NCBI GenBank assembly: GCA_963971535.1
Contig: OZ020590.1
Coordinates: forward strand, 154,294,177-154,358,176
DNA length: 64,000 nt
DNA from: Notolepis coatsorum
Taxonomy: Eukaryota > Chordata > Actinopteri > Aulopiformes > Paralepididae
Reading direction: 5' to 3'
Part shown: positions 21,345 through 32,202 of the stretch, in pieces
Position numbering within the stretch: the stretch's first letter is position 1
Layout of the letters: every line of letters starts with the position of its first letter
Notes under the pieces: generated by a model
What the model was told of the DNA's origin: nothing
The model's input: only the letters and a program-made list of their open reading frames with translations
Databases searched by the model: none
Position numbers and translations under genes: made by a program

Positions 21345-21905
21345 CTTGCCCTGGAGGGCTGCTGCCCCTGTGTCGCTCCTGTGCTCCAGCATGGGTGAGA
21401 TCACTGTCCACTGGTTGGTTTCAGGCTCATAGCGCTCGGCTGTGTTCAGATGCATGCGTCCGTCGTGCCCTCCCATGACGTAGATACAGCCGCCCAACGC
21501 GACCACGCTGAGGTGAATGCGGAGTGAGTGCATGGGAGCCGCCTGCAGCCAGCTGCGAGTGACGGGGTTGAACCTGCGCACACTGTTGAGAAACTCTACA
21601 CCGTCGTAGCCGCCGACACAGTAGACCAGACCGTGGAGATAAGCGGTGTCATGGCAGGCCCGGGGACTCTCCCCCTCAACGATCACGTCCATCCATCCAC
21701 CGGCTCGGATATCGTAAGCCTCCATGGTCGTGCTGCCGTGACTCCAGCCTCCGATGGCCAATAGGACCTCCTGGGGCAGGCATGGACGCGTCAGGGGGTT
21801 TGGGAGCCTGATGATGACGCTGAGGATGAGGGGCCTGTCCCACACCACAGGGTTGTTCTGGACGTCGTTCAGCAAGTAGTCAAGCCTCATCAAGCCCATG
21901 CGAAC
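21345..21905 (-). CDS. klhl10: klhl10 exon 3: end of BACK domain and first kelch repeats
   Basis: 187 codons in phase 0, acceptor TCCCAG before GTTCGCATGG, donor GTGGGTGG after GGCAAG. It begins with VRMGLMRLDYLLNDV (end of the BACK domain) and then NPLTRPCLPQEVLLAIGGWS, the start of the kelch propeller. Three blades follow, each with a GG doublet (IGGWSHG, VGGYDGVEF, MGGHDGRMHLNTAERYEP). TAERYEPETNQWT is also found in mammalian KLHL10. The linker between BACK and kelch is shorter than in human KLHL10. Confidence 0.93.
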
Positions 21906-22060
21906 CTGGGAAGAGACAAGCAGACAGCGGGTACAACTTAGACATCGGTTGTAGACGGTTTCTGTTGCTAGGGAACAGTTTGGACCCAAATGTTTGAGAA
22001 CCACTGTACTAGGGAACCTAGTGTTGTTTTAATGTAATGCACAGTAATACAATTAGTTAC

Positions 22061-22547
22061 ATTGGGCAGCAGCAAAGGGAGGTGTGTTTTACGCTCCTCA
22101 CGGGAGTGGTTGATCCAACGAAGGACGGCCTCGAAGACCGTCTCCTCGCTCTTCACGTTCAGATCATCCCTCTCGATAATGTCCACCAGTTGCTGCAGGG
22201 ACAACTCCACAAACTCCTGTGAGACGTGCAACATCTCTTCAAAGTGGCACACGATGAAGAGATGGGCCTTGCGCCTCAGGTCAGGGCAGCAGTAGATGTC
22301 CGCGAACCTCCAGATGCCGACACAGTTTTCCAGAGACAGCTGGCCTTCTAGGAAGTCAGAGCACACTCCTACTATGCCAGTGACGAGAAGCTGGTTTGCA
22401 GCCACCAGAAGCTCTTCCACGTTTTCTGCTGTCACCAGCACAAAGCGCGTGTAGGAGTACTCTATGATGAGCTGCATCATATCTGGGGACACCCCAGGGA
22501 TAGTGTAGACTGCTTTCTCTGAGTCGCTCCAGCGAGTGAAGAGGGCT
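22061..22547 (-). CDS. klhl10: klhl10 exon 2: rest of BTB and BACK domain
   Basis: 487 nt, acceptor ATCCCACAG before AGCCCTCTTC, donor GTAACT after CTGCCCAAT. With the AG carried over from exon 1 it reads R-ALFTRWSDSEKAVYTIPG, VSPDMMQLIIEYSYTR (end of BTB), then the BACK domain with LEGQLSLENCVGIWRFADIY, CCPDLRRKAHLFI and LNVKSEETVFEAVLRWI. This is the CUL3-binding half of the adaptor. The order and wording (ISPDMM.LIIEY.YTR; LNVK.E..VFEA.L.WI) are specific enough to choose klhl10 over other kelch-like genes. Exons 1 and 2 together make 209 codons. Confidence 0.93.
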
Positions 22548-22623
22548 CTGTGGGATGCAGAGTATAGAGATATCTGATGAGTAAACAGTAAGCAACATTC
22601 TGTCCTGTGTACCAATATATTTT

Positions 22624-23078
22624 CACTGTAGAAGTATAGGGTCTTAGCACAGTAGAAGTATAGTATCTGTTTACAGTAGAAGTACAGTATAATATGTATC
22701 TGTTTACAGTAGAAGTACAGTATATTATCTTTTTACAGTGGAAGTACAGTATAGTATCTGTTTACAGTAGAAGTATAGTATAGTATCTGTTTACAGTAGA
22801 AGTACAGTATAGTATATGTTTACAGTAGAAGTACAGTATATTATCTTTTTACAGTATAAGTACAGTATAGTATCTGTTTACCGTAGAAGTATAGTATATT
22901 TTTACAGTAGAAGTACAGTGTAGTATCTGTTTACAGTAGAAGTACAGTATAGTATCTGTTTACAGTAGAAGTATAGTATCTTTTTACAGTAGAAGTGCAG
23001 TATAGTATTTGTTTACAGTATAGTATCTTTTTACAGTATAAGTACAGTATAGTATCTTTTTACAGTAGAAGTACAGTA
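22624..23078. repeat. 29-bp minisatellite in klhl10 intron 1, block 1
   Basis: About fifteen copies of a 29-bp unit, AGTAGAAGTACAGTATAGTA with TCTGTTTAC. Two further pieces of the same array lie at 27458-27519 and 31956-32015, on the far sides of an L1 LINE and an LTR element. Confidence 0.95.
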
Positions 23079-23346
23079 TATATTTTTTGAACAAATGTTT
23101 TTTATTTTCCCTTTATTAACATAAAACTAGACAAACAATACAGTAACAGTAAAACATCTATGATAAATCACGGGACAATAATAATAATAACCATAATGTC
23201 CAGTAATTAAATCAAAATAAATGTAGATTAAAAGACATACAAATAATAAATACAATACAATACTATGTGTTCTTGCTCGCTCTTCCTCACACTTTTCTTC
23301 CCCTTCCCTCCCCCTCCACCCCCCCCCCTCAGGACCCCCTCTTGGA

Positions 23347-23775
23347 CTATACATCAACTATTCCATTTAACATCAGAAATGACAAGTTTCCCTTTATCTT
23401 CTCCACCACAGCTAACCATATTGCTATACTGGCTTCATTAACACCTAAAATTCGTGCAGTAGATATCTCTAGATAAATCACATCGAGAAAGGTAAGAACC
23501 CATACCTTCCGGCACATTTTATCCGGTTGAATCCATCGTGACGCTATCAACTTTTTGGCTGCCGTAAGACCGGACAACATTTTTCTTTTTACATGTACAG
23601 AGATTGATAACTGAGAAACATCATTCAACAACAATACAGAAGGCAGTATAGGTATGGTCACTGATGAAAATTCTGATAATTGAGTGGTTACTTTTTCCCA
23701 GAATATCTTAACAGGAGGGCATTCCCATACATATGCATAAATGTACCAAGAACACCGTTTAAACATAAGGAGCAT
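23347..23775 (-). pseudogene. L1 ORF2 carboxy terminus
   Basis: 143 codons with YVWECPPVKIFWEKV (the C-P...FW signature at the end of many L1 ORF2 proteins), then SGLTAAKKLIASRW and a Leu-rich end. It has no catalytic residues itself. Confidence 0.65.
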
Positions 23776-24333
23776 CGAGGGTCTTGTCTGAGCCCCATTA
23801 GGTGCAAACGTCTAGGAGTCAGGTAAATCCTATGAACAAAATTAAGGTTAATCTGTTGGTGATCTGGGTTACGTGATGATAGCTGTAAGTTTGCTCAGAC
23901 TTCATCCCAATCAAAATCTACAGATGCAGCACTCCAGATTCAGTTCCCTTCTACTGCTCCTGTACCACCCCTCTACCACTGTAGAACTACACTCAGGTGT
24001 TATATTTCGGGGGTGACTGAACTGACCCCCAAGAGAACAAAGGGAGGGTACTTGACTCAAGTGCTCTCCCAGAGAGGGGGTCGGGGGCTACTGCCCTCAG
24101 ATCACCAAGATCATTTTTAATAAGTGGGTTCGGGGCAGTCTGACTTGGGGTACTGCCCATATATTAGTGTTGCAATGCTTGATAAGTAAACAGTGAAAAA
24201 AAGCGAAGGAATCGGATAGAGCTGGGGCGTTTGGGACGAATACAAATTTAAGATGAAAATCTCCCCAGCCTGTGGGAGGCAGTGGAGGTGTGAAATCTGG
24301 CCCGGTCCAGAACAATAGGAGTCACAAAATCCA

Positions 24334-24457
24334 GTGGCGGCGGCGGCGGTTGATTGATGGCGATGCCGAGGACGAGCGCACTCTCTCACCGGCCGTCTAC
24401 CCCACGGACGCGCACTCGTCCTCGGCATCGCCATCGGTCAACCGCCGCCGCCGCCAC
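24334..24457. repeat. Near-perfect inverted repeat, 47-bp arms
   Basis: Arm 1 (24334-24380) contains GATGGCGATGCCGAGGACGA. Arm 2 (24411-24457) contains its complement TCGTCCTCGGCATCGCCATC. The loop is about 30 nt. Both arms begin or end in (GGC)n/(GCC)n. It lies in the gap where the L1 reverse transcriptase should be. Confidence 0.9.
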
Positions 24458-24785
24458 CGGAGCACCGCGCCCCAGCCCAGCCCCACCGTTCGCTGTAAAC
24501 AATGATGCATGTAGTGACTAGTTACTGTGTGTGATTTTTTATTGGATTGTCATGACAAACCAATTCTCTAATCCAACATATATGTAAAGAAACATACTCC
24601 AGTTAATGGTATATTTTTTTAATGATTCGTTGCGGCGTAATCAATACTTAATTGCGTTCGGGACCTCCATATTTTGGGGGTATTAATCAGAAAACTCGGA
24701 TCCGCGATTCGGCTCCATCAGTGGGGCAAGAACTGTGGATTTTCAGCCTGGCTCTCTAGAGCTTAAACAGAGTTTCGATTCCTGC

Positions 24786-25385
24786 CTAGAGTTGCGCGTC
24801 GCGGCTCATGCGCATGCGCGCGCTCGGCCAATCAGAGCGCAAAACGCCAATGCGGAAGGACTCTTGGGCTGCCTTTAATATAGACGCGGCCCAGGCCTGT
24901 AGTGCAGTAGAGGCCTGTTTCTGGTCATAGGATGTGGTGAGACTAGATTTATCAATCGAGGGATCCCAGATGGCATTGAAATCTGCACCAATTATAAATG
25001 AATACGCAGGGAGATCTAACATCGCTCTAGTGAGTGAAGCGTAGAAGTTAGCGTCGTAAAGATTAGGGCCGTAAGCCGCTACCAAAGCGATTTTCCTGTT
25101 ACAGTAATCTATCTTAGCAATAGTTACTCAGCCATCTGCATCAGACCATACGTCCAACAATTTAATATTCAACTTCCATTTCACTACTATAGCTACACCA
25201 CGGGATTTAGTGCCAAAAGATGAGTAGCTTATGTTTTGATATATTTTATCTACCATCTTTACATTGTCAGCCAGTAAAAGGTGCGTTTCACTTAAAAGAG
25301 CCACATCAACCTGTTCCATGTAAGCACGCTTTTGCGTTTATGTGGTATATTGAGACCCCCTGTATTCCAAATCAAGATATTTAAA
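24786..25385 (-). pseudogene. L1 ORF2 endonuclease domain, broken
   Basis: Two pieces of one frame separated by a stop at about 25126. The first has VDVALLSETHL (the catalytic Glu motif) and the second has VAAYGPNLYDANFY and IIGADFNAIWDP (the GDFN motif). These are the conserved blocks of the apurinic-type endonuclease of L1 elements. The frame is lost after about 24840. Confidence 0.7.
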
Positions 25386-26458
25386 TTAGACATAGTCTAG
25401 ACAGGTTGCAGTATTCCTGTGTGTAATTCGTCTGGAGTAGCAATTCATAAAAGATATATATCCAACTGTTAAGGTCCTGTTGTGAGCCGAGCTTGAGCAT
25501 AATAACAAACATATAAAATACACATACATATAATCCCCTATTCCCATCCCCCTTCCCCCCTTTAAAGTACACAACCAGTATACCCATATCGAGCAATTCA
25601 ACCTTAACTCCCCTATGCAAATTGCCATAGGGTCTAAAACTGTAAATTCTACCATTAGTAGATTATCATCAGTGGCTTGGCCACTCTCCCGTTAAATAAA
25701 AAGGAGATATAAAAATTTAAATATGCCTCAAAGATTAGAGTACATTCACTTAAACCTTATACGAACTTGGCTAAGTTTAAACACACCGTAGAAATAAAAA
25801 GGAAAGGCATTGGAACTAAATAAAAGAAGCCTCAAAGAGTAGAGTACATTTACTTAAACCTTAAAAGAACTTGGCTAAGTTTAAACACCTAGAAGAAATA
25901 GAAAGGAAAGGCAATGGAGCTATTGCAAAAGAAAAGAAGGAGGTTTAAATACGTATATGCAGTACGTCCACCAGGCCAGGGGTGGGCGATGTTCCGCTGT
26001 GAAGACTGTTGTTTCCTCCGGAGGTGACCTATGCTGTGTGTGTAGTCACAAAACGCATTTTAAGTTCTAGAATGTTCGATTCCATTTTAATAAAAGTGCC
26101 ATTAGTCCATCGTATCAGGAGAGGGCGCTGTGCAGCAGCTCGTCTTATATTCTAGTATCTTCTGTAATGTTCCATCAAATGTACACACACGGGGAAAACA
26201 TCAAAATAATAATAAAAAAATAATCTCCGGAGGTCCCAGTCATGGCCCAACACAATGACTTGCATAAAAATCATAGATCATTAAACAGAGCTAACTTTAA
26301 TCTACCCAGCCCAGATGTAGCGAACCATTAAAATAAAGTATCTATATCCAGCGTCACATAGTTAACCTATTTATGAATCAAGGTTATCAAAATTTATATG
26401 ACGCTGTTTGGTGTTTAAGCCATAACGAAGTGTTCAGAAAAAAACAGTATACTATAGC

Positions 26459-27182
26459 CTATCCTCCCTGCTTAGATGAGGTGTCCTTCTGGTTCTTCAA
26501 GAAGGTTTCAGCTTCATCAGGCGAGGAAAGAAAAATCCTCACACCGTCTTTTTTGACGATGGACAGCTTCGCAGGATACCATAGTGTAGGTCTGAGACCT
26601 TGCCCGTAGAGTAGGGACATTACGGTCTTGTAACGGGATCGTTGTACCACAACTTCGGGGCAGTAATCTTCATAGAAATAGATTGGTTGCCCTCTGTATT
26701 TCAGATTACCATTCTTCTTCTGTGCCTCTCGAATAATTCTTTCTTTTATTCCAATTTGACGTAGGCTAGCAATAACTACTCTAGGTCTGTTGTTGTTTCG
26801 GGCACCAATTCTGTAACATTGATCCAATTCAGGTGTCGTAGAGAGGATCTCCGATCCCAGAATTTCAACTAACACTCCTGCAAACGAGACATTGGGTTGT
26901 TCGCAGCTCACTGATTCATCCAGTCCTGCGAATATTAGGTCTGCGGAGTCGGTATTCGAAGTCGATTATCTTAGACTTTAGCTTCTCGTTGGTTCCTTCT
27001 ATCTCTTCGAATCTATCAGTGCACTTATTCAAGCAGGCTTCCACTACTTCTATATGTTCGGTCTGTTCACCAACCATTTCCCATAGCTTCCCGATTTTGG
27101 ATTCGATAGATTCTCTGATAGCGTCAACCTTGTCGGTTAGGGAGCATAAACCTTCCGTTAAGGTCTTCTCCATTATATTCAT
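26459..27182 (-). pseudogene. L1 ORF1 (RNA-binding chaperone), frame-shifted
   Basis: Two adjacent frames. Upstream (27182-26916) is a coiled coil of about 80 residues with heptad-like Leu/Ile spacing. Downstream (26911-26459) contains LDQCYRIGARNNNRPRVVIA, IKERIIREAQ and IYFYEDYCPEVVVQRSRYK, which match the RNA-recognition and carboxy-terminal domains of L1 ORF1 proteins. In an intact element this protein forms trimers and coats the LINE RNA. Confidence 0.75.
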
Positions 27183-27978
27183 GGTGCCTTCGAACTTGAG
27201 CTGGGACCCTTCTATTAGCTTAGCAAGGTACTCCGTGTCGGTTGAACGTCATCTCTCTTTGGTTCGTTTAATTTTTTCTGTGGCATTGTGGTTCTTTCAG
27301 TCAATATAGTTAGTTGGAAACCTCAGGTGATATATACGTACAGGTTTAAACGAATCAGGGGTATAAAAAGAGGCTTTTAAAGGCAAAATATAAATAATGG
27401 GAGCGGAGCTGTTACACACAGCGACTACTCCATACTCGAACCGGAACCGGAAGCCTTAGTAGAAGTACAGTATAGTATATTTTTACAGTAGACGTACACT
27501 ATAGTATATGTTTACAGTATGTTACGACCCCGGCTCAAGGCCCGCAACCTATGTGCAAAACCGACACCAAAACCTGTGTATTAACTCAAAGTGCTACTAT
27601 ATCAAGGAATTACTAGTGTAAGCTAAAGGATAAGGACTGGAAGAACGTGACTATCTATTTGGTAACCCACACTCTTCTAAACACAGACCCTGCATGTGTG
27701 TTACTAGGTCTGCCTTTAAAGCTCCCCAGCAGGTAACCAATCAGCTCTAATTGGCTAATTGGCAGGCCTCACCTGCATGCCCGGTGACACAGGAGTGATC
27801 AGGCCTCTAGTACATAACACCTCCCCCACCAAACTGGTTGCCCAAGAGGCAACCACTACACAACAACCCATAAACAAAACAAAAAAACAACTGTGACCCC
27901 TTAGTTGTCAGGGCCACTACCACAACAGCGATAACGGGTACCACAAACACCGGTACTATGATCGTGAGAGGGCGTCTG

Positions 27979-30762
27979 CTAGCACGTTGTCCCTCCCACG
28001 ATGTGGCGAATATCCAAGTTATACGCCTGGAGGAACAAACTCCATCGCATCAAACGATGGTTCGAGTTCACCATGCTGCGAAGAAAAACCAAAGGGTTAT
28101 GGTCTGTATACACAACAAGGGGTAAACTGGAGGATCCAACGTAAACATCAAAATGGTTCAAGGCAAGAACCGGGTCGGCCCCTGTCGAACACGACCACCG
28201 ATACCGATCTGTCAAAATTATACTGCAAACCAAAATCAACCTGAGAACTGCGCTTAACAGAACAGAACACAGCACAACAAAACCATAGATCACTGATACC
28301 ACCACCGCACCCATATCCATCCCACCTGGCACTGGCAGTTCAGGATACTGCACACTGTGAACATCCAGAGTAGGCTGTACCGCCTCAGGTACAGCCCCAG
28401 TGTACCGGGAACATGGCAGTACGACAGTCACAATAACGTCTGGAACACCATCTAAAATGGCGTCACCCAAAATAACATTGTCCTGATCAAAATCAAAATG
28501 GCTGCCACTCAACAGACCAGGTCGCGAAGGCGGCTCCTGCTCCACAGGACACAGGTAACTAGGTTGACCATCACACCTAGTGCATGGCAGAGAATCAGTG
28601 TGGACATGTGGATCAATGTCAGAATCATCAACTGATATACTGGGACCATCCCTGCCCACAAGTGGAACATTAGGGACAATAGAGCTACTGTGGGAAGGCT
28701 GGCAGCCTAAGTCAAGCTTAGTAGCCTCTCCAACTAGAACGGTGTCACATGAAACAACAGCACCTCTCATAGCATCCTTCCCACACTCATCCTCCAATTC
28801 GTTCGTGGCCTCAGCCACCGTACAGGCTGGGAAGACCTTGAGACACTGCGCTGCCATATCATCTCCTGTCACATGCTTCTCCGGCACGCATGTCAACTCT
28901 GGTTTCACCACCGGGCCTAACACAAAACCACAATCAAGAGAATCATTATGCAGAGGTACATCCACAGTGTGCTTTCCAAAATCCTCAACAGGTACACATT
29001 TTAATTCAACAAAGAATGTGTCACTAAGTGTAATGTCCCAAGTCGAAGTATCAACAACATCACTTTTGTCCTTTGACATTTCTCGTGCCACAGCACACAC
29101 AGGAAACACTCCTGGATGTTTCTGTGCCAGCTCATTAGAGACCTCAGAAACCACAGGAATGGGAGTTACAACCGGAGTAGCCAACACTTTGTCACCAGCC
29201 AAATCATTCCCTAGAATGAAGGACACCCCCTTTATGGGAATGTGAGAACATACCCCCACAACAACATTGCCTGATACTAAGGGAGAATTGAGCATGACCT
29301 CATGCAAAGGTGCATCCGCAAATCCACCCCCAAAGCCCCGAACAACAACACCGGAATGCAAAGAAGAGTTTTCTGAAAACGGCAAAACCCCCTCCAGAAT
29401 GAGGGACTGAAAAGCACCGGTATCTCTCCAAATTGTTATAGCCTGTTTGGACTCTAGTGCATTAGTCAGGGAAACAAATCCATTCATCATAAACCTTGAG
29501 GAACCCTTGAGCTCTTTGTCCACACGTTTGATACTTTCCCCATCCCCATCTAACGTTGGCATAGGCGTCCTGCATATGGTTTCTACCAGAGCCACGGTTC
29601 TGACATTTTTCTGCTCAAGCACCGGGCACCCAGCAACGATATGACCAGGTTCTTTACAGTAGAAACAGATAATCCCTTCTGGGAATGCACCAGCAGAACC
29701 ACCCCGCCTAGGAGGTGAAGTTAACTGACCAGCAGACACAGGTTTTGGGAAACGGCCCCCCTGAACAGGACGCCTATCCCCGGACTCAACACGGTAGTCC
29801 TCCAAAAACACGGACTTGTGTGTCAACACAAACTCATCAGCGAAGACAGCGGCGTCGCCTATCTTCGATACCCCACGCTCATTTAGATGTGTGGAAACGG
29901 TATCAGGAACACATCTTTTAAATTCCTCTAGGAGAATCAACTGCCTAAGCTGCTCTCTTGACTCTGCCTTCTGAGAAGTGCACCACCTGTCAAACAGGTT
30001 CTCCTTCTCCCTTCCAAACTCAACATAAGACTGCCCCTCCGACCTGCGATAACCTCTAAAACGCTGACGATAGGCCTCAGGGACCAACTCATAAGCCCTC
30101 AAAATGGAAGCTTTAACCAGCTCATAATCAGCGCTTTGTTCAAGGGACAGAGCAGTGTAGGCTTCTTGTGCCCTACCAACCAAAACACATTGCAGCAGCA
30201 GTGTCCAGGCGGTATCAGGCCACTTCAATGTGGTTGCCACCCGTTCAAAAAGGGGAAAATATCTTTCCACGTCTTTCTCAAAAAATGGTGGCACCATCCT
30301 AATATTCCTGCCTACATCAAACCCGGAACGTGACTCTGGATGCAGAGCACCCGCCTGCAAGACAGCGTGCTTATAATCAAGCTCCTTCTGCGCACGCTCG
30401 TGCTCCAACAACATTTGTTTCTCCTTAAACTCACGCTCCTCTCTCCGCTCCTCTCTCCTCTCCTCACGCTCGTGCTGTAGCTGCCTTTCCTTAAACTCCA
30501 ACTCCCTTATCCTCCAGTCACCCTCTACACCAGGTAATAGCGGAGATGCGCCAGACGAAGGAGGCTCCTCCACCCTCTCCTCAAGCACCTGTTCCCTAAT
30601 GAGCAAAACCCTCAAAGCACCCAAGGCAGATGGTTTCAAACGTTTCTCACTGGGAGTAAGCTCGACCTTGTAGTGCACAGCAAGCTCGAGAAGCTGTTCT
30701 TTTGAAAACCTCTCCAACATGTCATGTGAAGGGTGATCCACAAAATCCCTAACGGAAGCCAT
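27979..30762 (-). CDS. Gag-protease fused to the end of RNase H (Gmr1-like)
   Basis: 927 codons from a true ATG. Residues 1-60 are a charged helix start (SKEQLLELAVHYKVELTPSE), and about 85-145 are a highly charged Glu/Arg coiled coil. About 225-315 are a capsid region with PEAYRQRFRG, SYVEFGREKENLFDRWC and VLTHKS, resembling the SCAN domain. A zinc knuckle CFYCKEPGHIVAGC lies near 370, and an aspartic protease with WRDTGAFQSLI near 445 and FILGNDLAG near 530. After a long acidic spacer and a hydrophobic segment near 815-850 comes VVYTDHNPLVFLRSM and LMRWSLFLQAYNLDIRHI, the end of an RNase H domain. Integrase and reverse transcriptase between protease and RNase H are absent, and the joint is in frame. 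A one-base shift just before the expected DNVLADALSR ending truncates the protein. It could still make virus-like particles but not copy itself. Confidence 0.85.
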   Translation of the reverse strand: MASVRDFVDHPSHDMLERFSKEQLLELAVHYKVELTPSEKRLKPSALGALRVLLIREQVLEERVEEPPSSGASPLLPGVEGDWRIRELEFKERQLQHEREERREERREEREFKEKQMLLEHERAQKELDYKHAVLQAGALHPESRSGFDVGRNIRMVPPFFEKDVERYFPLFERVATTLKWPDTAWTLLLQCVLVGRAQEAYTALSLEQSADYELVKASILRAYELVPEAYRQRFRGYRRSEGQSYVEFGREKENLFDRWCTSQKAESREQLRQLILLEEFKRCVPDTVSTHLNERGVSKIGDAAVFADEFVLTHKSVFLEDYRVESGDRRPVQGGRFPKPVSAGQLTSPPRRGGSAGAFPEGIICFYCKEPGHIVAGCPVLEQKNVRTVALVETICRTPMPTLDGDGESIKRVDKELKGSSRFMMNGFVSLTNALESKQAITIWRDTGAFQSLILEGVLPFSENSSLHSGVVVRGFGGGFADAPLHEVMLNSPLVSGNVVVGVCSHIPIKGVSFILGNDLAGDKVLATPVVTPIPVVSEVSNELAQKHPGVFPVCAVAREMSKDKSDVVDTSTWDITLSDTFFVELKCVPVEDFGKHTVDVPLHNDSLDCGFVLGPVVKPELTCVPEKHVTGDDMAAQCLKVFPACTVAEATNELEDECGKDAMRGAVVSCDTVLVGEATKLDLGCQPSHSSSIVPNVPLVGRDGPSISVDDSDIDPHVHTDSLPCTRCDGQPSYLCPVEQEPPSRPGLLSGSHFDFDQDNVILGDAILDGVPDVIVTVVLPCSRYTGAVPEAVQPTLDVHSVQYPELPVPGGMDMGAVVVSVIYGFVVLCSVLLSAVLRLILVCSIILTDRYRWSCSTGADPVLALNHFDVYVGSSSLPLVVYTDHNPLVFLRSMVNSNHRLMRWSLFLQAYNLDIRHIVGGTTC

Positions 30763-31639
30763 CTTTTCTGCACCAGCGCCACAACCCGTTCACCTTAGAG
30801 TCACCAAAAAGCTACCAAAAGCACCCTAGTATACACACAATCCACCTAAAGAGCCACCAAAGAAACACTAAAGAACCACTGAAGAACGACTAAAGAACCA
30901 CGACGAACCACTGAAGAACCATACAGAATGCCAAAGCCACTAATAATAACCATAAAGGGACGCGGTGGCAATGTGTGCTACGGAGCGCACATTTCTAGGA
31001 CACAAAAAAAAACATAAAAAAAAACACACCCACCCCAAATAGACGTGTCATACACGCAGGGTGTTAGGTGCTACCAGGTATGCTCACCAAACACTCAAAC
31101 AAACAAAATAAATCCAACAAACAATTCCAAACAGGTGCGCCTTCTAACCTGATATGACTACATATGCTTCTACGTCTAAACTGCAGAAAAAACCGGCCCA
31201 CCACATGTCTACCCTAAGAAACACAAAATCAAGCCCTACCACCCTACCTGTGTTTTCTGGCCGCCCTAATCTACCTACCCTTAAACTAATGCCCTGTAGA
31301 CCTAACTTTCTTCAACCACACCTGCTACCAGTCAAAGATCATATACCAATCATTTCATTGACCGCCCCAGGAGTACGTGGTGCACAGGACGCTAACCAAC
31401 AACCAGAAAATAATGTCCCTATCTACATGTGGTGCCCACTAAACTATATATTTTAACAGCATAAGTAGTCACATCAAATTACAAACAAATACGGCATACT
31501 CACCTGTTTGATGAAATGGCTCAGCCCCCACGTTACACCATATGTAACGAACACCACCCAAACCATAATACGATGACACCCCGTGCAAAAAAAAAAAAAA
31601 AAAAAAAAAAAACACCAAACAAAGTTCTAGGGGTAAAAG

Positions 31640-31657
31640 ATCCCGGACGAGCACCCT
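31640..31657 (-). promoter_or_regulatory. tRNA-Pro-like primer-binding site
   Basis: The plus strand reads ATCCCGGACGAGCACCCT, two bases from the 5' LTR. It resembles the 3' end of tRNA-Pro (ATCCCGGACGAGC followed by Cs). This element therefore uses ordinary tRNA priming, unlike the elements at 37305 and 51814. Confidence 0.7.
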
Positions 31658-32062
31658 ACTGTTACGACCCCGGCTCAAGGCCCGCAACCTATGTGCAAAA
31701 CCGACACCAAAACCTGTGTATTAACTCAAAGTGCTACTATATCAAGGAATTACTAGTGTAAGCTAAAGGATAAGGACTGGAAGAACGTGACTATCTATTT
31801 GGTAACCCACACTCTAACACAGACCCTGCATGTGTGTTACTAGGTCTGCCTTTAAAGCTCCCCAGCAGGTAACCAATCAGCACTAATTGGCTAATTGGCA
31901 GGCCTCACCTGCATGCCCGGTGACACAGGAGTGATCAGGCCTCTAGTACATAACACAGTAGAAGTACAGTATAGTATCTGTTTACAGTAAAAGTACAGTA
32001 TGGTATCTGTTTACTAACCAAGCTAACCTGAACCAAGCTAACCTGAACCAAGCTAAACTTAC

Positions 32063-32202
32063 CTGAAATAGTCGCTGCAGTCACACAGGAGGGCCTTGTG
32101 GGCATTAAACTCAGTGCTGTTGACTTTAATAACCACATCACAGAACCTTCCCTCCAGACGCAGCTCATTAAGGATTGTACAGGACATTGTTTCCTTTTCC
32201 AT
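32063..32202 (-). CDS. klhl10: klhl10 exon 1: start of the BTB domain
   Basis: Starts at the ATG at 32202 (MEKETMSCTILNELRLEG, FCDVVIKVNSTEFNAHKALL, CDCSDYF) and ends in AG before the donor GTAAGT at 32062. 46 codons plus 2 nt join exactly to exon 2. FCDVVIKV..EF.AHKA.L is the opening of a BTB fold, the CUL3-docking and dimerisation domain. A second in-frame ATG lies five codons later. KLHL10 is known from mammals as a testis-specific CUL3 adaptor needed in spermatids; that role is from family knowledge. The 9.5-kb intron that follows (22548-32062) is almost entirely repeats. Three 15-bp repeats AAGCTAACCTGAACC lie against the donor. Confidence 0.93.

Larger units (their letters stand above)
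23079..27457 (-). mobile_element. L1-clade LINE, internally deleted
   Basis: Minus strand. It has a plausible 5' start GGCTTCCGGTTCCGGTTCGA at 27457, ORF1 (27182-26459), an inter-ORF stretch with a 95-bp tandem duplication (25726-25912), the endonuclease start of ORF2 (about 25385-24786), and the carboxy terminus of ORF2 (23775-23347). No reverse transcriptase core is visible. The middle (24040-24785) contains unrelated GC-rich sequence with a hairpin. It is inserted in the 29-bp minisatellite of intron 1. Confidence 0.75.
27520..31955 (-). mobile_element. Gmr1-like LTR retrotransposon, internally deleted, young
   Basis: LTRs of 300 bp (27520-27819) and 296 bp (31660-31955), both starting TGTTACGACCCCGG and ending TAGTACATAACA on the plus strand. 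They differ by one 4-bp gap and one substitution that I can see. The target duplication CAGTA (27515-27519, 31956-31960) is intact. In the minus-strand sense a polypurine tract GGTGGGGGAGG precedes the 3' LTR at 27819, and a primer site complementary to a tRNA-Pro-like 3' end lies at 31640-31657. The internal region codes one long fused ORF without integrase or polymerase core. A run of A at about 31590-31610 is suspicious. Confidence 0.9.

Noticed and set aside
28580..29245. 221-codon plus-strand frame in the Gmr1-like element
   Set aside because: Antisense to the gag-protease frame, with no motifs; a shadow of biased codon use.
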